In this document: positions 42,635-50,921 of the stretch, piece by piece
Numbering within the stretch: position 1 is the stretch's first letter
How the letters are laid out: each line of letters opens with the position of its first letter
Origin: an uncultured Paenibacillus sp.
GTDB lineage: Bacteria; Bacillota; Bacilli; Paenibacillales; Paenibacillaceae
DNA: 64,000 nt
Direction of reading: 5' to 3'
NCBI GenBank assembly: GCA_937895345.1
Contig: CALAWP010000012.1
Span: forward strand, 1-64,000
Made by a program: the position numbers and the translations under genes
Notes under the pieces: model-generated
Seen by the model: only the letters and a program-made list of their open reading frames with translations
The model's database searches: none
Told to the model about the DNA's origin: nothing

Positions 42635-43389
42635 AGCTCCAGCTTCAGCGTTATGGGACAATGATCGCTGCCCATGACGGAAGGTTCGATGCCGGCTTCG
42701 ACGACGGCATGAGCCAGCCGCTCCGAGACGAGAAAATAATCGATGCGCCATCCGATGTTTCGTTCGCGCACCTTCGGCATGAACGACCACCAGGTGTAGG
42801 CGTCGGCACGGTCGGGATGCAGATGGCGGAACGTGTCCACGAACCCCGAATCGAGCAATCGGGACATGCAGGAGCGTTCCTCTGGCGTAAACCCGGAATT
42901 TCCGTGGTTCGATTTCGCGTTTTTGATATCGATCTCCCGATGCGCGACGTTCAAATCCCCGCAGATGACGACCGGTTTGCGGCTGTCCAGCTCCTTGACG
43001 AAACGGAGAAACCGGTCTTCCCACTCCAGACGGTATTCCAGCCTGGATAAGTCGCGGCGGGCATTCGGGGTATATACGTTAACGAGATAAAAAGCATCGA
43101 ATTCAAGCGCAACGACGCGGCCCTCGAACTCCGAGTTTTCCTCCAGCCCGTAGCGGACGGAGAGGGGGTTCATTTTGGAAAATACGGCAGTGCCCGAATA
43201 TCCTTTTTTCTCCGCATAATTCCAATATTGGTTGTATTCGTCGCCAAGCTCTAGCTCGATCTGTCCTTCCTGAAGCTTCGTTTCCTGTACGCAAAACAAA
43301 TCCGCGCCGGAAGCGCGGAAATAATCCAGGAAGCCTTTGCCGACGCAGGCGCGCAAGCCGTTGACATTCCACGAGATCAAAGTAATCAT
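42625..43389 (-). CDS. exoA: Exodeoxyribonuclease III
   Basis: A 254-residue AP endonuclease/3' exonuclease for base-excision repair. Family motifs run in order: LISWNVNGLRA, VQETKL with metal-ligand Glu36, GYSGTAVFSK, NVYTPNA, VICGDLNVAHREIDI, a RIDYFLVS strand and C-terminal MGSDHCPI with catalytic Asp-His. Length is normal for bacillar ExoA. ATG 43389 follows GGAGAG. Confidence 0.96.
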   Translation of the reverse strand: MITLISWNVNGLRACVGKGFLDYFRASGADLFCVQETKLQEGQIELELGDEYNQYWNYAEKKGYSGTAVFSKMNPLSVRYGLEENSEFEGRVVALEFDAFYLVNVYTPNARRDLSRLEYRLEWEDRFLRFVKELDSRKPVVICGDLNVAHREIDIKNAKSNHGNSGFTPEERSCMSRLLDSGFVDTFRHLHPDRADAYTWWSFMPKVRERNIGWRIDYFLVSERLAHAVVEAGIEPSVMGSDHCPITLKLELEP

Positions 43390-43429
43390 GGGACTCTCCT
43401 TCGTTCGGGCTCAGCCTCGCAGCCATTAA

Positions 43430-43975
43430 TTAATAGTAATCGTCGCTGAAGCCTTCGGCCATTCCAATCACAAATGCAAATCCGAAAATCAAAAGATAAA
43501 TAAGCCAAATGACCGTCGCGATGATGCCGCACACGAGACCTGCAATGGCCATGCCTCTGCCTTGCTCGCCTTTGTGCTTGATTTCCTTCAGTGACAGCGA
43601 AGCCAAGATGATGGCGGCAATGCCGGATAACAGCCCTATGCAAGGAATGAAAACGGAAATAATGCCTACAACCATCGCGGCAATCGACTTGCCGTTCGTC
43701 GGAGCCGGCGGCATAAACGGCGGCGGCGGAACGGGAGGCAGCGGCGGCTGCTGCATATTCGAGTAGTACGCCCCGCCGGATGCCGGCGGCTCGTTTCGGT
43801 AACTGGAACTCGTCTCATGGTTCGATTGACCGAACGGCTCGCTGCGGAAATTCGAGTCCGTCTGACGGTTTGTCTGGCTGGACGCTTCGGACGGATTCGA
43901 GTTGTTCGAATTGTTCGAGTCATTCGGGTTGTTCGGGTTGTTCGGATTGTTTGAGTTATTCGAAAATGAATCCAA
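43430..43975 (-). CDS. DUF4190 membrane protein with Asn-rich tail
   Basis: A 181-residue protein. The N-terminus is low-complexity Asn/Ser/Pro (SNNPNNPNNPNDSNNSNNSN), then Gln/Ser/Arg-rich and Pro-rich (PPLPPVPPPPFMPPAP) to about residue 92. Two or three helices follow: SIAAMVVGIISVFIPCIGLL, the loop ASLSLKEIKHKGEQGRGMAI and GLVCGIIATVIWLIYLLI, which are typical DUF4190. The TTG at 43975, six bases after AGGAGGT, is the likely start. The Asn run is encoded by 9-bp-like DNA repeats and may vary in length. Confidence 0.8.
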   Translation of the reverse strand: MDSFSNNSNNPNNPNNPNDSNNSNNSNPSEASSQTNRQTDSNFRSEPFGQSNHETSSSYRNEPPASGGAYYSNMQQPPLPPVPPPPFMPPAPTNGKSIAAMVVGIISVFIPCIGLLSGIAAIILASLSLKEIKHKGEQGRGMAIAGLVCGIIATVIWLIYLLIFGFAFVIGMAEGFSDDYY

Positions 43976-44304
43976 AAGATAACCTCCTGTGATTGATCTC
44001 AAAATTTGTCGGAATTTGAGACGTTTCAATTAATCTGTAAATCATGATAGCAAACATCCGTTTGGCCTACAAGGCAAGATTAGAAGGATATTGGCAGAAA
44101 TCTACATAAAAATGGCGAAAGATTTAAAACGAGGCCGGCGTACGGATTTCCTTTCATCATTATTATGCAATGCTCCCGCCATACTTGCTGCCTCGTCGCA
44201 AAAGTTTGCCGCTCCTGCCGGCGCCTCTGCACGCTTCATCGGCTTGCAGTATGCCGCTGCGCAGACCATTCGCAGGCGTAAGCGCGGTTAGGCAGAACTG
44301 AAGC

Positions 44305-44355
44305 AAAGCGGTCATGCGAAGGATGTGCGGAATGTGGTTCGATCCCCACCGCTTT
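44305..44355 (+). other. Stem-loop with tRNA T-arm-like core
   Basis: AAAGCGG at 44305-44311 can pair with CCGCTTT at 44349-44355. Just inside the right arm is GTGG-TTCGATCC-CCAC (44334-44349), which resembles a tRNA T-arm and overlaps the outer stem by one base. The interval is too short for a tRNA. It might be a decayed tRNA or a leader structure. Confidence 0.35.
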
Positions 44356-44420
44356 CCTATTTATTTCTAGTTCGAATTGCGGTAAGATAAAGATTATTTA
44401 AAGACATTGTAAACGCTGCG

Positions 44421-44440
44421 CCGTCGAGAGACGGTTTTTT
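44421..44440 (+). terminator. Terminator-like hairpin in the leader of the LtaS-type gene
   Basis: CCGTC-GAGA-GACGG followed by six T residues, only 34 bp before the likely start codon. It could end a short leader RNA (attenuation) or be leftover of another gene. Confidence 0.6.
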
Positions 44441-44474
44441 GTTTGCCAGCTTGCAGAAGGGGAGCGTGAGCGAA

Positions 44475-46352
44475 TTGCATCATTTATCCCGGCTGATGAA
44501 CGGTTACCGCAGCCGTCCGTTCTGGGCCGTATTTATACTCGTCATGCTGAAAATGATTTTGTTCCGCCAATTCGCCTTCGGAGGCGCGCAGGCCGTACCG
44601 ATGCTGTCGGATGCGGCGGCGGCGCTGACGCTGCTGTGCGTATTGGAGTGGATCACGACGGCCAGGTGGAAATTTGCGGTGTTCACGGCCGTCAACGGCT
44701 TGTTGTCATTGATTTTATTGGCCTGCACCGTTTATTTTAATTATTTCGGCAGCATTCCGACTTATACGGCGCTTCACAGTCTGGATCAGGTAGCCCAGGT
44801 CAAAGACAGCGTCGGGACGTCGATGCAGTGGAAAAACGGCTTGTTTTTTGCCGACTTGCTCGTACTGGCGCTGCTGTATCCGATAACGTTCCGCACAAGG
44901 ATCAGGCGGAGCCGCAACGCGGCCAGAGCCTGGATGACGGCTTTGCTGTTCGCGGCGGGGCTTACCGCGTCGTTCCTGTTCATTCGGATGGACCGGGACA
45001 TTTCGAATGAGCTTGTGCTGTCGGAACGGCTGGGCGTGCTGAATTACCAAGTCGCCATGGCGATGAAGGACAGCAGCGTCGAGCTTGCCGCTTCCGGCTC
45101 GATCGAAGAGACAAAGGAATCGATTGCCGCCTTGTTCCAGAGCCGGCAGCCGGCAGTTGAGCCCGGCAGCATCGGCCGCGTTGGCTTTGGCGCCGCGGAA
45201 GGGAAAAATGTGATTGTCGTGCAGCTCGAAGCCTTTCAAGACATCATGATCGGCTTGGAGACGAACGGCCGGGAGGTTACCCCCGTGCTGAACGAACTGG
45301 TCGGGGAGAGCTACTATTTCACGAACGTGTTCCAGCAAATTGGACAAGGCAATACGTCGGATGCGGAGTTTTTGTCCAATACCGGCGTTTACCCGGCAGG
45401 GTCCGTCGCCATGTCCAAGGGGTTCGGAGACCGCGAAATGCCGAGCTTGCCTCGGCTTCTGGCGGACCGCGGCTACGAGAGCGTCACTTTCCATATCAAT
45501 GACGTCACGTTTTGGGACCGCAACCGGCTGTATCCCGCGCTCGGGTTCGGCAAATATTATGAAAAATCGGCGTTCAACAACGACCATTTCAACAGCTTCG
45601 GGGCTTCGGACAAAGAAATGTATCGGGTAGGCTTCGAAAAGCTCAGCGAGCTGGCTCGGCAGCATCAGCCTTTCTATGCCCAGTTCGTGACGACATCCAG
45701 CCATCATCCGTTCAAGGTGCCGGCGGACATTGAGACGATCGAGCTTCCGAAGCCGCTGGAGAACACGCAACTCGGGCATTATATTCAAGCCGTTCATTAC
45801 ACCGACAGGGAGCTTGGCGTCTTTATCGAGCGGTTAAAAGAAGCGGGGATGTGGGACAATACGGTAATGGTCGTGTACGGCGACCACTTCGGCCTGCAGA
45901 CGAAGGACAACGATCCGAAATGGGTGGAGGAGCAGCTCGGCGTTCCCTATCACGACAAGCTGAGCCGGTTCAATATTCCGCTAATCGTGCGCGTGCCCGG
46001 CGTGCAGGGCGAAACGCTGCCGATTACCGGCGGACAAGTGGACATTATGCCGACGATTGCCAATCTGCTCGGCATCGATCTGGATGCGGAAGGCTATACC
46101 GTATTCGGTCAAGACTTGCTTAATGCCAAGCGCAACGTCATCGGCATGAGGTATTATTTGCCGACGGGATCGTTTTTTAACGACGAAATTTTGTTTATTC
46201 CCGGCAAAGGCTTCGACGACGGTACGGCATTCGATCTGGACACGTACGAGCCGGTGGACGATTTCAGCCGATACCGCGAGGATTACGACTACGTGCTGGA
46301 GCTGATGAAGCTGTCGGACGAATATATGAAGCGGCTTCCGAAGCGCAAGTAG
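44475..46352 (+). CDS. LtaS-type lipoteichoic acid synthase family enzyme
   Basis: About 625 residues. Five hydrophobic helices fill the first 200 residues, then an extracellular sulfatase/alkaline-phosphatase-fold domain. Catalytic landmarks are NVIVVQLEAFQD (metal Glu), GQGNTSDAEFLSN with the nucleophilic Thr, VVYGDHFG (metal Asp-His) and SHHPF. LtaS enzymes polymerise glycerol-phosphate from phosphatidylglycerol on the outer membrane face. The start is uncertain: TTG 44475 has the best spacing to AAGGGGAG, while GTG 44466 lies too close. Confidence 0.9.
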   Translation: MHHLSRLMNGYRSRPFWAVFILVMLKMILFRQFAFGGAQAVPMLSDAAAALTLLCVLEWITTARWKFAVFTAVNGLLSLILLACTVYFNYFGSIPTYTALHSLDQVAQVKDSVGTSMQWKNGLFFADLLVLALLYPITFRTRIRRSRNAARAWMTALLFAAGLTASFLFIRMDRDISNELVLSERLGVLNYQVAMAMKDSSVELAASGSIEETKESIAALFQSRQPAVEPGSIGRVGFGAAEGKNVIVVQLEAFQDIMIGLETNGREVTPVLNELVGESYYFTNVFQQIGQGNTSDAEFLSNTGVYPAGSVAMSKGFGDREMPSLPRLLADRGYESVTFHINDVTFWDRNRLYPALGFGKYYEKSAFNNDHFNSFGASDKEMYRVGFEKLSELARQHQPFYAQFVTTSSHHPFKVPADIETIELPKPLENTQLGHYIQAVHYTDRELGVFIERLKEAGMWDNTVMVVYGDHFGLQTKDNDPKWVEEQLGVPYHDKLSRFNIPLIVRVPGVQGETLPITGGQVDIMPTIANLLGIDLDAEGYTVFGQDLLNAKRNVIGMRYYLPTGSFFNDEILFIPGKGFDDGTAFDLDTYEPVDDFSRYREDYDYVLELMKLSDEYMKRLPKRK

Positions 46353-46393
46353 GGGAACCGGCGCGGGACGCCGGGGATGGAGATAAAAGACGA

Positions 46394-46441
46394 TAGGACT
46401 GCCGCGAATGTGAACCCTGTTCATTTTCGGGGCAGTCCTTA
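46394..46441 (+). terminator. Terminator downstream of the LtaS-type gene
   Basis: AGGACTGCC at the left pairs with GGGCAGTCCT at the right around a 28-nt interior, followed by TTATTTG. Confidence 0.6.
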
Positions 46442-46546
46442 TTTGACATATAAGAAAGTATAAGGTTCACCTTGCACTAAGCTAATATGTCAACGCGAAA
46501 CGAAAGCTGCGCCTCCCAAGGACGGCGTCAGTCGTTTACGCTTGAT

Positions 46547-47137
46547 TTAGTCGTTTAACCCTTTTCCGTCAAGGATATGCGGGATATATTTTTCGATTCT
46601 CGCCTCGCGGGTTTTGGCTTGCTTGGGCGAGGAGAAATGGAGAAGGTATGCCCGTTGCCGTCCCGGCGTCAAGCTTTCGAAAGCCGTTTTCAAGTCGGGG
46701 ATTTCCACGAATTTATTTTCCAATTCTTCCGGAACGATATATTCGGTATTTTGTTTATATTCCACTTGCAAGCCGGCTTTTTCCACTTCGACGGCTTCGT
46801 CGATATAAGCTTTCAAGATCAGCTGCATCTCTTCGATTTCTTGAACGTTGGTGAATCGGATCTGGCGCGCCGCCTGCACATTTTCCGTTTGCTGGACCAG
46901 AATCCCGTGGGGATCTTTCAACAAGGCGCCTTTGTGGAACAGAAGCGCGCAATAATCTTTAAAGCCGTGTATGAGAACAATATTTTTGCCCTCAAACGTA
47001 TAACAGGGATGCATCCACTTAAAATCCTCGGTCAGCCCGCAGTCAAGAACGATTTCTCTCAACAGCGCGGATTCTTCCTTCCATTGTGTAAGCTTGTTGA
47101 AATAGGGGTCGATCTTCGTATTTCTTTCGCCTTTCAT
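46547..47137 (-). CDS. YdeI/DUF1801-type protein
   Basis: A 196-residue cytoplasmic protein. The first half (DFKWMHPCYTFEGKNIVLIH, GFKDYCALLFHKGALLKDPH) is a DUF1801-like iron-chaperone fold, and the second half (PEELENKFVEIPDLKTAFES and SPKQAKTREARIEKYIPHIL) is an OmdA-like helical domain, the combination of B. subtilis YdeI. The role is not well defined; YdeI has been tied to resistance to cationic peptides in some bacteria. ATG 47137 follows AAAGAGGTG. Confidence 0.85.
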   Translation of the reverse strand: MKGERNTKIDPYFNKLTQWKEESALLREIVLDCGLTEDFKWMHPCYTFEGKNIVLIHGFKDYCALLFHKGALLKDPHGILVQQTENVQAARQIRFTNVQEIEEMQLILKAYIDEAVEVEKAGLQVEYKQNTEYIVPEELENKFVEIPDLKTAFESLTPGRQRAYLLHFSSPKQAKTREARIEKYIPHILDGKGLND

Positions 47138-47275
47138 GATCAGGCACCTCTTTCTGATTCATTAGCCTCATTCCATTAACCCGCTCCAATAGGACACCAA
47201 TTGGTGACGTTTTGATTATAGGATGGTTACGAATGCCGTGTCAATAGCGCCAAAATCATGAAGGGGAAAGAAAGC

Positions 47276-47301
47276 TTGCAAAAGTGCGCAAATGTTGCAA
47301 G
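47276..47301 (+). promoter_or_regulatory. YesN-type operator candidate, copy A
   Basis: TTGCAAA-N10-TGTTG, with a second TTGCAA directly after. The TGTTG half begins 40 nt before the -10 TACAAT at 47333. See the matching copies B, C and D. Confidence 0.6.
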
Positions 47302-47311
47302 AACATCCTAC

Positions 47312-47338
47312 ATGACACCGCTGACAATCGCTTACAAT
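47312..47338 (+). promoter_or_regulatory. Promoter of the first sensor kinase gene
   Basis: TACAAT at 47333-47338 with a weak ATGACA at 47312-47317 (15-bp spacer). The poor -35 suits activator-dependent transcription. Confidence 0.45.
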
Positions 47339-47413
47339 GAAGAGAAAACCTCTGTCCGCAGCCCGTCATTCCACTATAATAAGATCATCATAAGCCTCCG
47401 GGAGTGGGACGCC

Positions 47414-49144
47414 TTGCCTAAAATTAACCTGTTCAGAAAAATGATGGCGCTCATTATCGTCATGCTGGTGCCGATTATGCTGCTCTACTTTTATTCGAAC
47501 CGAACGAGCACGGAAGTGCTGCGGGAAGAACTGCATCATTCCAGCCAAAATCAGCTGCAATTTTTCCAGCAGCAAGCCGACGCGACGATCGCTTCGATCA
47601 GCTTGTGGCCGAATTTGCTGCTGCACGATCCCGACATATCGGAGCTGAAAGACATCTTTGAAAGCCCCGGCGAATTTCTGGATTTGAAGCACATCCAGCT
47701 CGTCAAACGCATTCAGCAAAAAATTAATATTCAGGAAAGTTCGTTGAACTGGACAAGCTCGCTGATCATTTATTCCCCCGTGCTCGGCCGGGCAATCACG
47801 GGCGGCAATACGGAGAATTACGATCACACCGATTTGAACCAACGGCTGCAGCAGGGCTGGCAAGTGCAAACGGAAACGGATGAAAACGGAGAATCGCGAT
47901 ATACGTTTTCGTTGTTTACGGTGTCGCCTTATTCATCCTTTCACCGGCCCGAGAATGCGAGTCTAATTATCGAGCTTCGATTTGACGGCGCCAATATTGT
48001 GCGCATGCTGGATACGTTCAAGAGCGGAGAGCAGCACCGTCCGTTTTATTACAAAGAAGGAACGGGCATCATATATGGCACCGATTCCGACAAGGCGTTC
48101 GTCCGTGACCTTGCGGCGCTGCTTGATTCCCATGTCTGGGATTCCTCGAATTACGACGTCTTCGAGCTTCAAGGCGAATCCTATCTGGTTAACGCCAAGC
48201 GGTCGGATATTACGGGCTGGATGCTCGTCGACTATTTGCCGCTGTCGGAGATGATGAAGCCGATCGCCAAGTCGAACATGCTGTTTTATGTGTCGATCGC
48301 GGCGATTTTGCTCATGAGCGTTATGGTGGCGTCTTTCCTGTATTCGGGCGTGCAAGTGCCGATGCGCCAGCTCGTCACCAGCTTCCAGAAGCTGAAGAAC
48401 GAGGATTATTCGGTCCGGCTGAAGCCGAAGGGCAACAGCGAGTTCAGCTTCGTATTTACCCGGTTTAATTCTATGGTCGCCCAAATTCAGGAGCTGTTCG
48501 GCAAGGTGTACCTGGAAAAAATTCACGTGAAGGAAGCGAGGCTCAAGCAGCTGCAATCGCAAATCAATCCGCATTTTATTTATAATTGCTTTTCCTTTAT
48601 TTCCAGTATGGCCAAGCTCAAAAATTACGAGGCGATCGTCGCCATGTCCAAAAGCTTGTCGGAATATTACCGCTATACGACAAGACACGAGCGCGAGGCG
48701 GTCGCGTTGTCCGAGGAGGTCGACCTTGTCGTCCACTATCTGGACATTCAGCGGATGCGGATGAAGCGGCTGCACTACGAGGTTCATGTGCCCCCGTGGC
48801 TGAAGCATAAGAGGATCCCGCCGCTGACCATTCAACCGCTGGTCGAGAACGCGGTCATTCACGGGATCGAATCAAGCATGGAAGCGGGATTGATCGTCAT
48901 TCGCGCGGATGAGAAGGACGGCAAGCTGACCGTAACGGTGGAGGACGACGGCAAAGGGGTGCCGGATGCGGAGATGCCGGAGCTGTTGAAACGGCTGACC
49001 CGGCCGATGGATGAAGAGATGGGCTGCGGGCTGTGGAACGTGCATCAGCGCATGCTGCTTCGCTACGGAGCGGAAGCGGGACTCGCGCTGTCTCCGTCGC
49101 CGCTGGGCGGCCTGAAGGCGGCGCTCAGCTGGACAGATGAGTAA
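47414..49144 (+). CDS. Sensor histidine kinase, YesM-like
   Basis: A 576-residue membrane kinase. TM1 near 10-32 (MMALIIVMLVPIMLLYFYS), extracellular sensor to about 275, TM2 (MLFYVSIAAILLMSVMVASF), HAMP-like linker, His_kinase domain with QSQINPHFIYN (phospho-His387) and an ATPase domain with PLTIQPLVENAVIHG, VEDDGKGV and GLWNVHQRM. It should phosphorylate the response regulator encoded 26 nt downstream in response to an outside sugar. TTG 47414, after GGGAGTGG, is chosen over the ATG at 47258, which would make operator and promoter coding. Confidence 0.93.
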   Translation: MPKINLFRKMMALIIVMLVPIMLLYFYSNRTSTEVLREELHHSSQNQLQFFQQQADATIASISLWPNLLLHDPDISELKDIFESPGEFLDLKHIQLVKRIQQKINIQESSLNWTSSLIIYSPVLGRAITGGNTENYDHTDLNQRLQQGWQVQTETDENGESRYTFSLFTVSPYSSFHRPENASLIIELRFDGANIVRMLDTFKSGEQHRPFYYKEGTGIIYGTDSDKAFVRDLAALLDSHVWDSSNYDVFELQGESYLVNAKRSDITGWMLVDYLPLSEMMKPIAKSNMLFYVSIAAILLMSVMVASFLYSGVQVPMRQLVTSFQKLKNEDYSVRLKPKGNSEFSFVFTRFNSMVAQIQELFGKVYLEKIHVKEARLKQLQSQINPHFIYNCFSFISSMAKLKNYEAIVAMSKSLSEYYRYTTRHEREAVALSEEVDLVVHYLDIQRMRMKRLHYEVHVPPWLKHKRIPPLTIQPLVENAVIHGIESSMEAGLIVIRADEKDGKLTVTVEDDGKGVPDAEMPELLKRLTRPMDEEMGCGLWNVHQRMLLRYGAEAGLALSPSPLGGLKAALSWTDE

Positions 49145-49170
49145 GACGAACATGAAGGGAGCGGGGCAAC

Positions 49171-50787
49171 ATGATCGAAGTGCTTCTTGTCGACGACGAA
49201 ACGTATGTGACCGAAAGCCTGGCCGCCACCATTCCTTGGCGCGATCTTGGGGTCAGCCGGATTTATCAGGCGGCTTCGGCCATCGAAGCGATGAGCCTGC
49301 TGGAGGAGCAATCGATCGACATTATGATTACCGATATCCGGATGCCGGGAATGGACGGGCTGGAGCTGATTGAGCAGGCTCAGCAGCGCTGGCCCGATCT
49401 GCGCTGCATGCTGCTGACCGGATACTCGGACTTTCAATACGCGAAGAAGGCCATTCAATTGAAAGCGGTTGATTATTTGCTGAAGCCGGTCAACGACGAC
49501 GATTTCATCCTCAATCTGGAGCAGCATATCTCGGCGTTAAGGCAGGAATGGGAGAAGGCGGAGCAATATCATCGGCTTGTCTATTCCCGCAAGTCCGACC
49601 TTGGCGTGCTGCGGCAAAATTTGCTTCAAGAGCTGGTGCTTGGCGGGATAAGGTCGGCGGAGGCGATCGGTTCGAAGCTGGCGCAATACGAAATTGCGGT
49701 TCAGGTCAACGATACCGCGCTGCTTATGGCGGTGCAGCTGGGCAAGCGGTTCGAACGAATGGACGCTGCGTCGGTGGCGCTGATGGAATACGCCATCGGC
49801 AACATCGCGGAAGATATTTTTGGAGCTCCTTATCGGGTATGGCACGGCAAGGCGCCGCACGATTGCCTCGTCATTATCGTGTCGGCCGCACCGGAGACGG
49901 ATTCCTTCGCATTTGCGAAGGAGAGGATTTACAAGCTGGGGGCTATATTCCAGCAAGAGGTCGGCAGTTATTTGAAGGGCGATATCGCGCTGGTCATCTC
50001 GCATTGGTTCACGTTTCCCGAGGGGCTGTCCGCCGCTTACCGCGAGGCGCTTGCCGCCATGTTCCGGTTGAAGCAGGAGGAGTCCGCCCTGCTGTTCATG
50101 GATGATATGCCGGACAACCCCCGGACCGGAGCAAACGCCATCGAAGAGTTGTACAAGCCGCCTTCGCTTATTCATCTGCTGGAGGCCCGTCAATGGGCGG
50201 CGGCGCGATCCAAGCTGGACAAGCTGTTCGATGCCATGGCCGGCTCGCCGATTTCGCGCGAAGAGCTGTACGAGATTTATTTTACAGTGATGAATGCCTG
50301 CCTGTACGTCTCCCATAAGCAAGGGCTCGAAGCGGGCGGGATGGACCCCGCAGGGGTGGACATCTGTCTGGACCGCAGCCGCTTCAGCTCGCTCGACAAA
50401 CTGAAAGGATGGGCGGCGGTGATGCTGGAGAGGCTGGAGAAACTGACGGAGGATGGCGGCGAATCGTACAACAAAAAGCATATCATTTCTCAGGTGCAGG
50501 AATTGGTGACGGGAGACCCTGGCGCCGATGTGTCGGTCAAAACGATCGCGGACAAGGTGTTTCTTCATCCGGTCTATTTGTCCAAAATTTTTAAGAACGA
50601 AACGGGCGAAAGCCTCGGCGACTACATTATCCGCATTCGCATGGAGCGCGCCGTCTATTTGCTGAAGCATACGAACAAAAAAATTTACGAGATTACGGCG
50701 GAGCTCGGGTATCAAAATCCGCAATATTTCAGCAAAGTGTTCAAAAAGGTATACGGCATGACGCCGAACGAATACCGGGATCAATAA
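49171..50787 (+). CDS. Response regulator, YesN-like with AraC output domain
   Basis: A 538-residue regulator: receiver domain 1-120 with Asp8/Asp9, phospho-acceptor Asp55 (MITDIRMPGMDG) and Lys105, a linker of about 300 residues, and an AraC double helix-turn-helix at about 430-535 (ADVSVKTIADKVFLHPVYLS, IYEITAELGYQNPQYFSKVF). It likely activates the neighbouring transport genes. ATG 49171 follows AGGGAGCGGG. It is the nearest AraC-type protein to operator copies A and B. Confidence 0.95.
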   Translation: MIEVLLVDDETYVTESLAATIPWRDLGVSRIYQAASAIEAMSLLEEQSIDIMITDIRMPGMDGLELIEQAQQRWPDLRCMLLTGYSDFQYAKKAIQLKAVDYLLKPVNDDDFILNLEQHISALRQEWEKAEQYHRLVYSRKSDLGVLRQNLLQELVLGGIRSAEAIGSKLAQYEIAVQVNDTALLMAVQLGKRFERMDAASVALMEYAIGNIAEDIFGAPYRVWHGKAPHDCLVIIVSAAPETDSFAFAKERIYKLGAIFQQEVGSYLKGDIALVISHWFTFPEGLSAAYREALAAMFRLKQEESALLFMDDMPDNPRTGANAIEELYKPPSLIHLLEARQWAAARSKLDKLFDAMAGSPISREELYEIYFTVMNACLYVSHKQGLEAGGMDPAGVDICLDRSRFSSLDKLKGWAAVMLERLEKLTEDGGESYNKKHIISQVQELVTGDPGADVSVKTIADKVFLHPVYLSKIFKNETGESLGDYIIRIRMERAVYLLKHTNKKIYEITAELGYQNPQYFSKVFKKVYGMTPNEYRDQ

Positions 50788-50815
50788 CAGCTTGCGAAGG
50801 AGATCAATAAACAAG

Positions 50816-50841
50816 TTGCAAAAGGTGCAGATATGTTCGCT
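50816..50841 (+). promoter_or_regulatory. YesN-type operator candidate, copy B
   Basis: TTGCAAA-N11-TGTTC; the second half begins 39 nt before the -10 TATAAT at 50873. Confidence 0.6.
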
Positions 50842-50872
50842 TTGTGTCATAGGCCGGATTCACCTGTACCCC

Positions 50873-50878
50873 TATAAT
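50873..50878 (+). promoter_or_regulatory. -10 element of the first binding-protein gene
   Basis: TATAAT, with no -35 match at 16-18 bp (the region reads GCCGGAT). The leader to the start codon is about 38 nt. Confidence 0.6.
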
Positions 50879-50921
50879 TAATCATGCATAGACATGCAGA
50901 CTTTACTAAAGGGGGATTTCT

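Larger units (their letters stand above)
43976..44474. other. Gene-poor spacer before the LtaS-type gene
   Basis: About 500 bp. It contains the ribosome binding site of the DUF4190 gene, a T-arm-like hairpin (44305-44355) and a terminator-like hairpin (44421-44440). A 66-codon frame at 44091-44291 has no convincing coding character. The area may be the promoter and leader region of the downstream gene. Confidence 0.5.

Noticed and set aside
44091..44291. 66-codon plus-strand frame in the spacer before the LtaS gene
   Set aside because: No good ribosome binding spacing, no domain-like pattern and a biased composition; kept as non-coding.
44305..44360. tRNA gene
   Set aside because: Only a T-arm-like element and acceptor-like pairing are present; the interval is too short and lacks D and anticodon arms.
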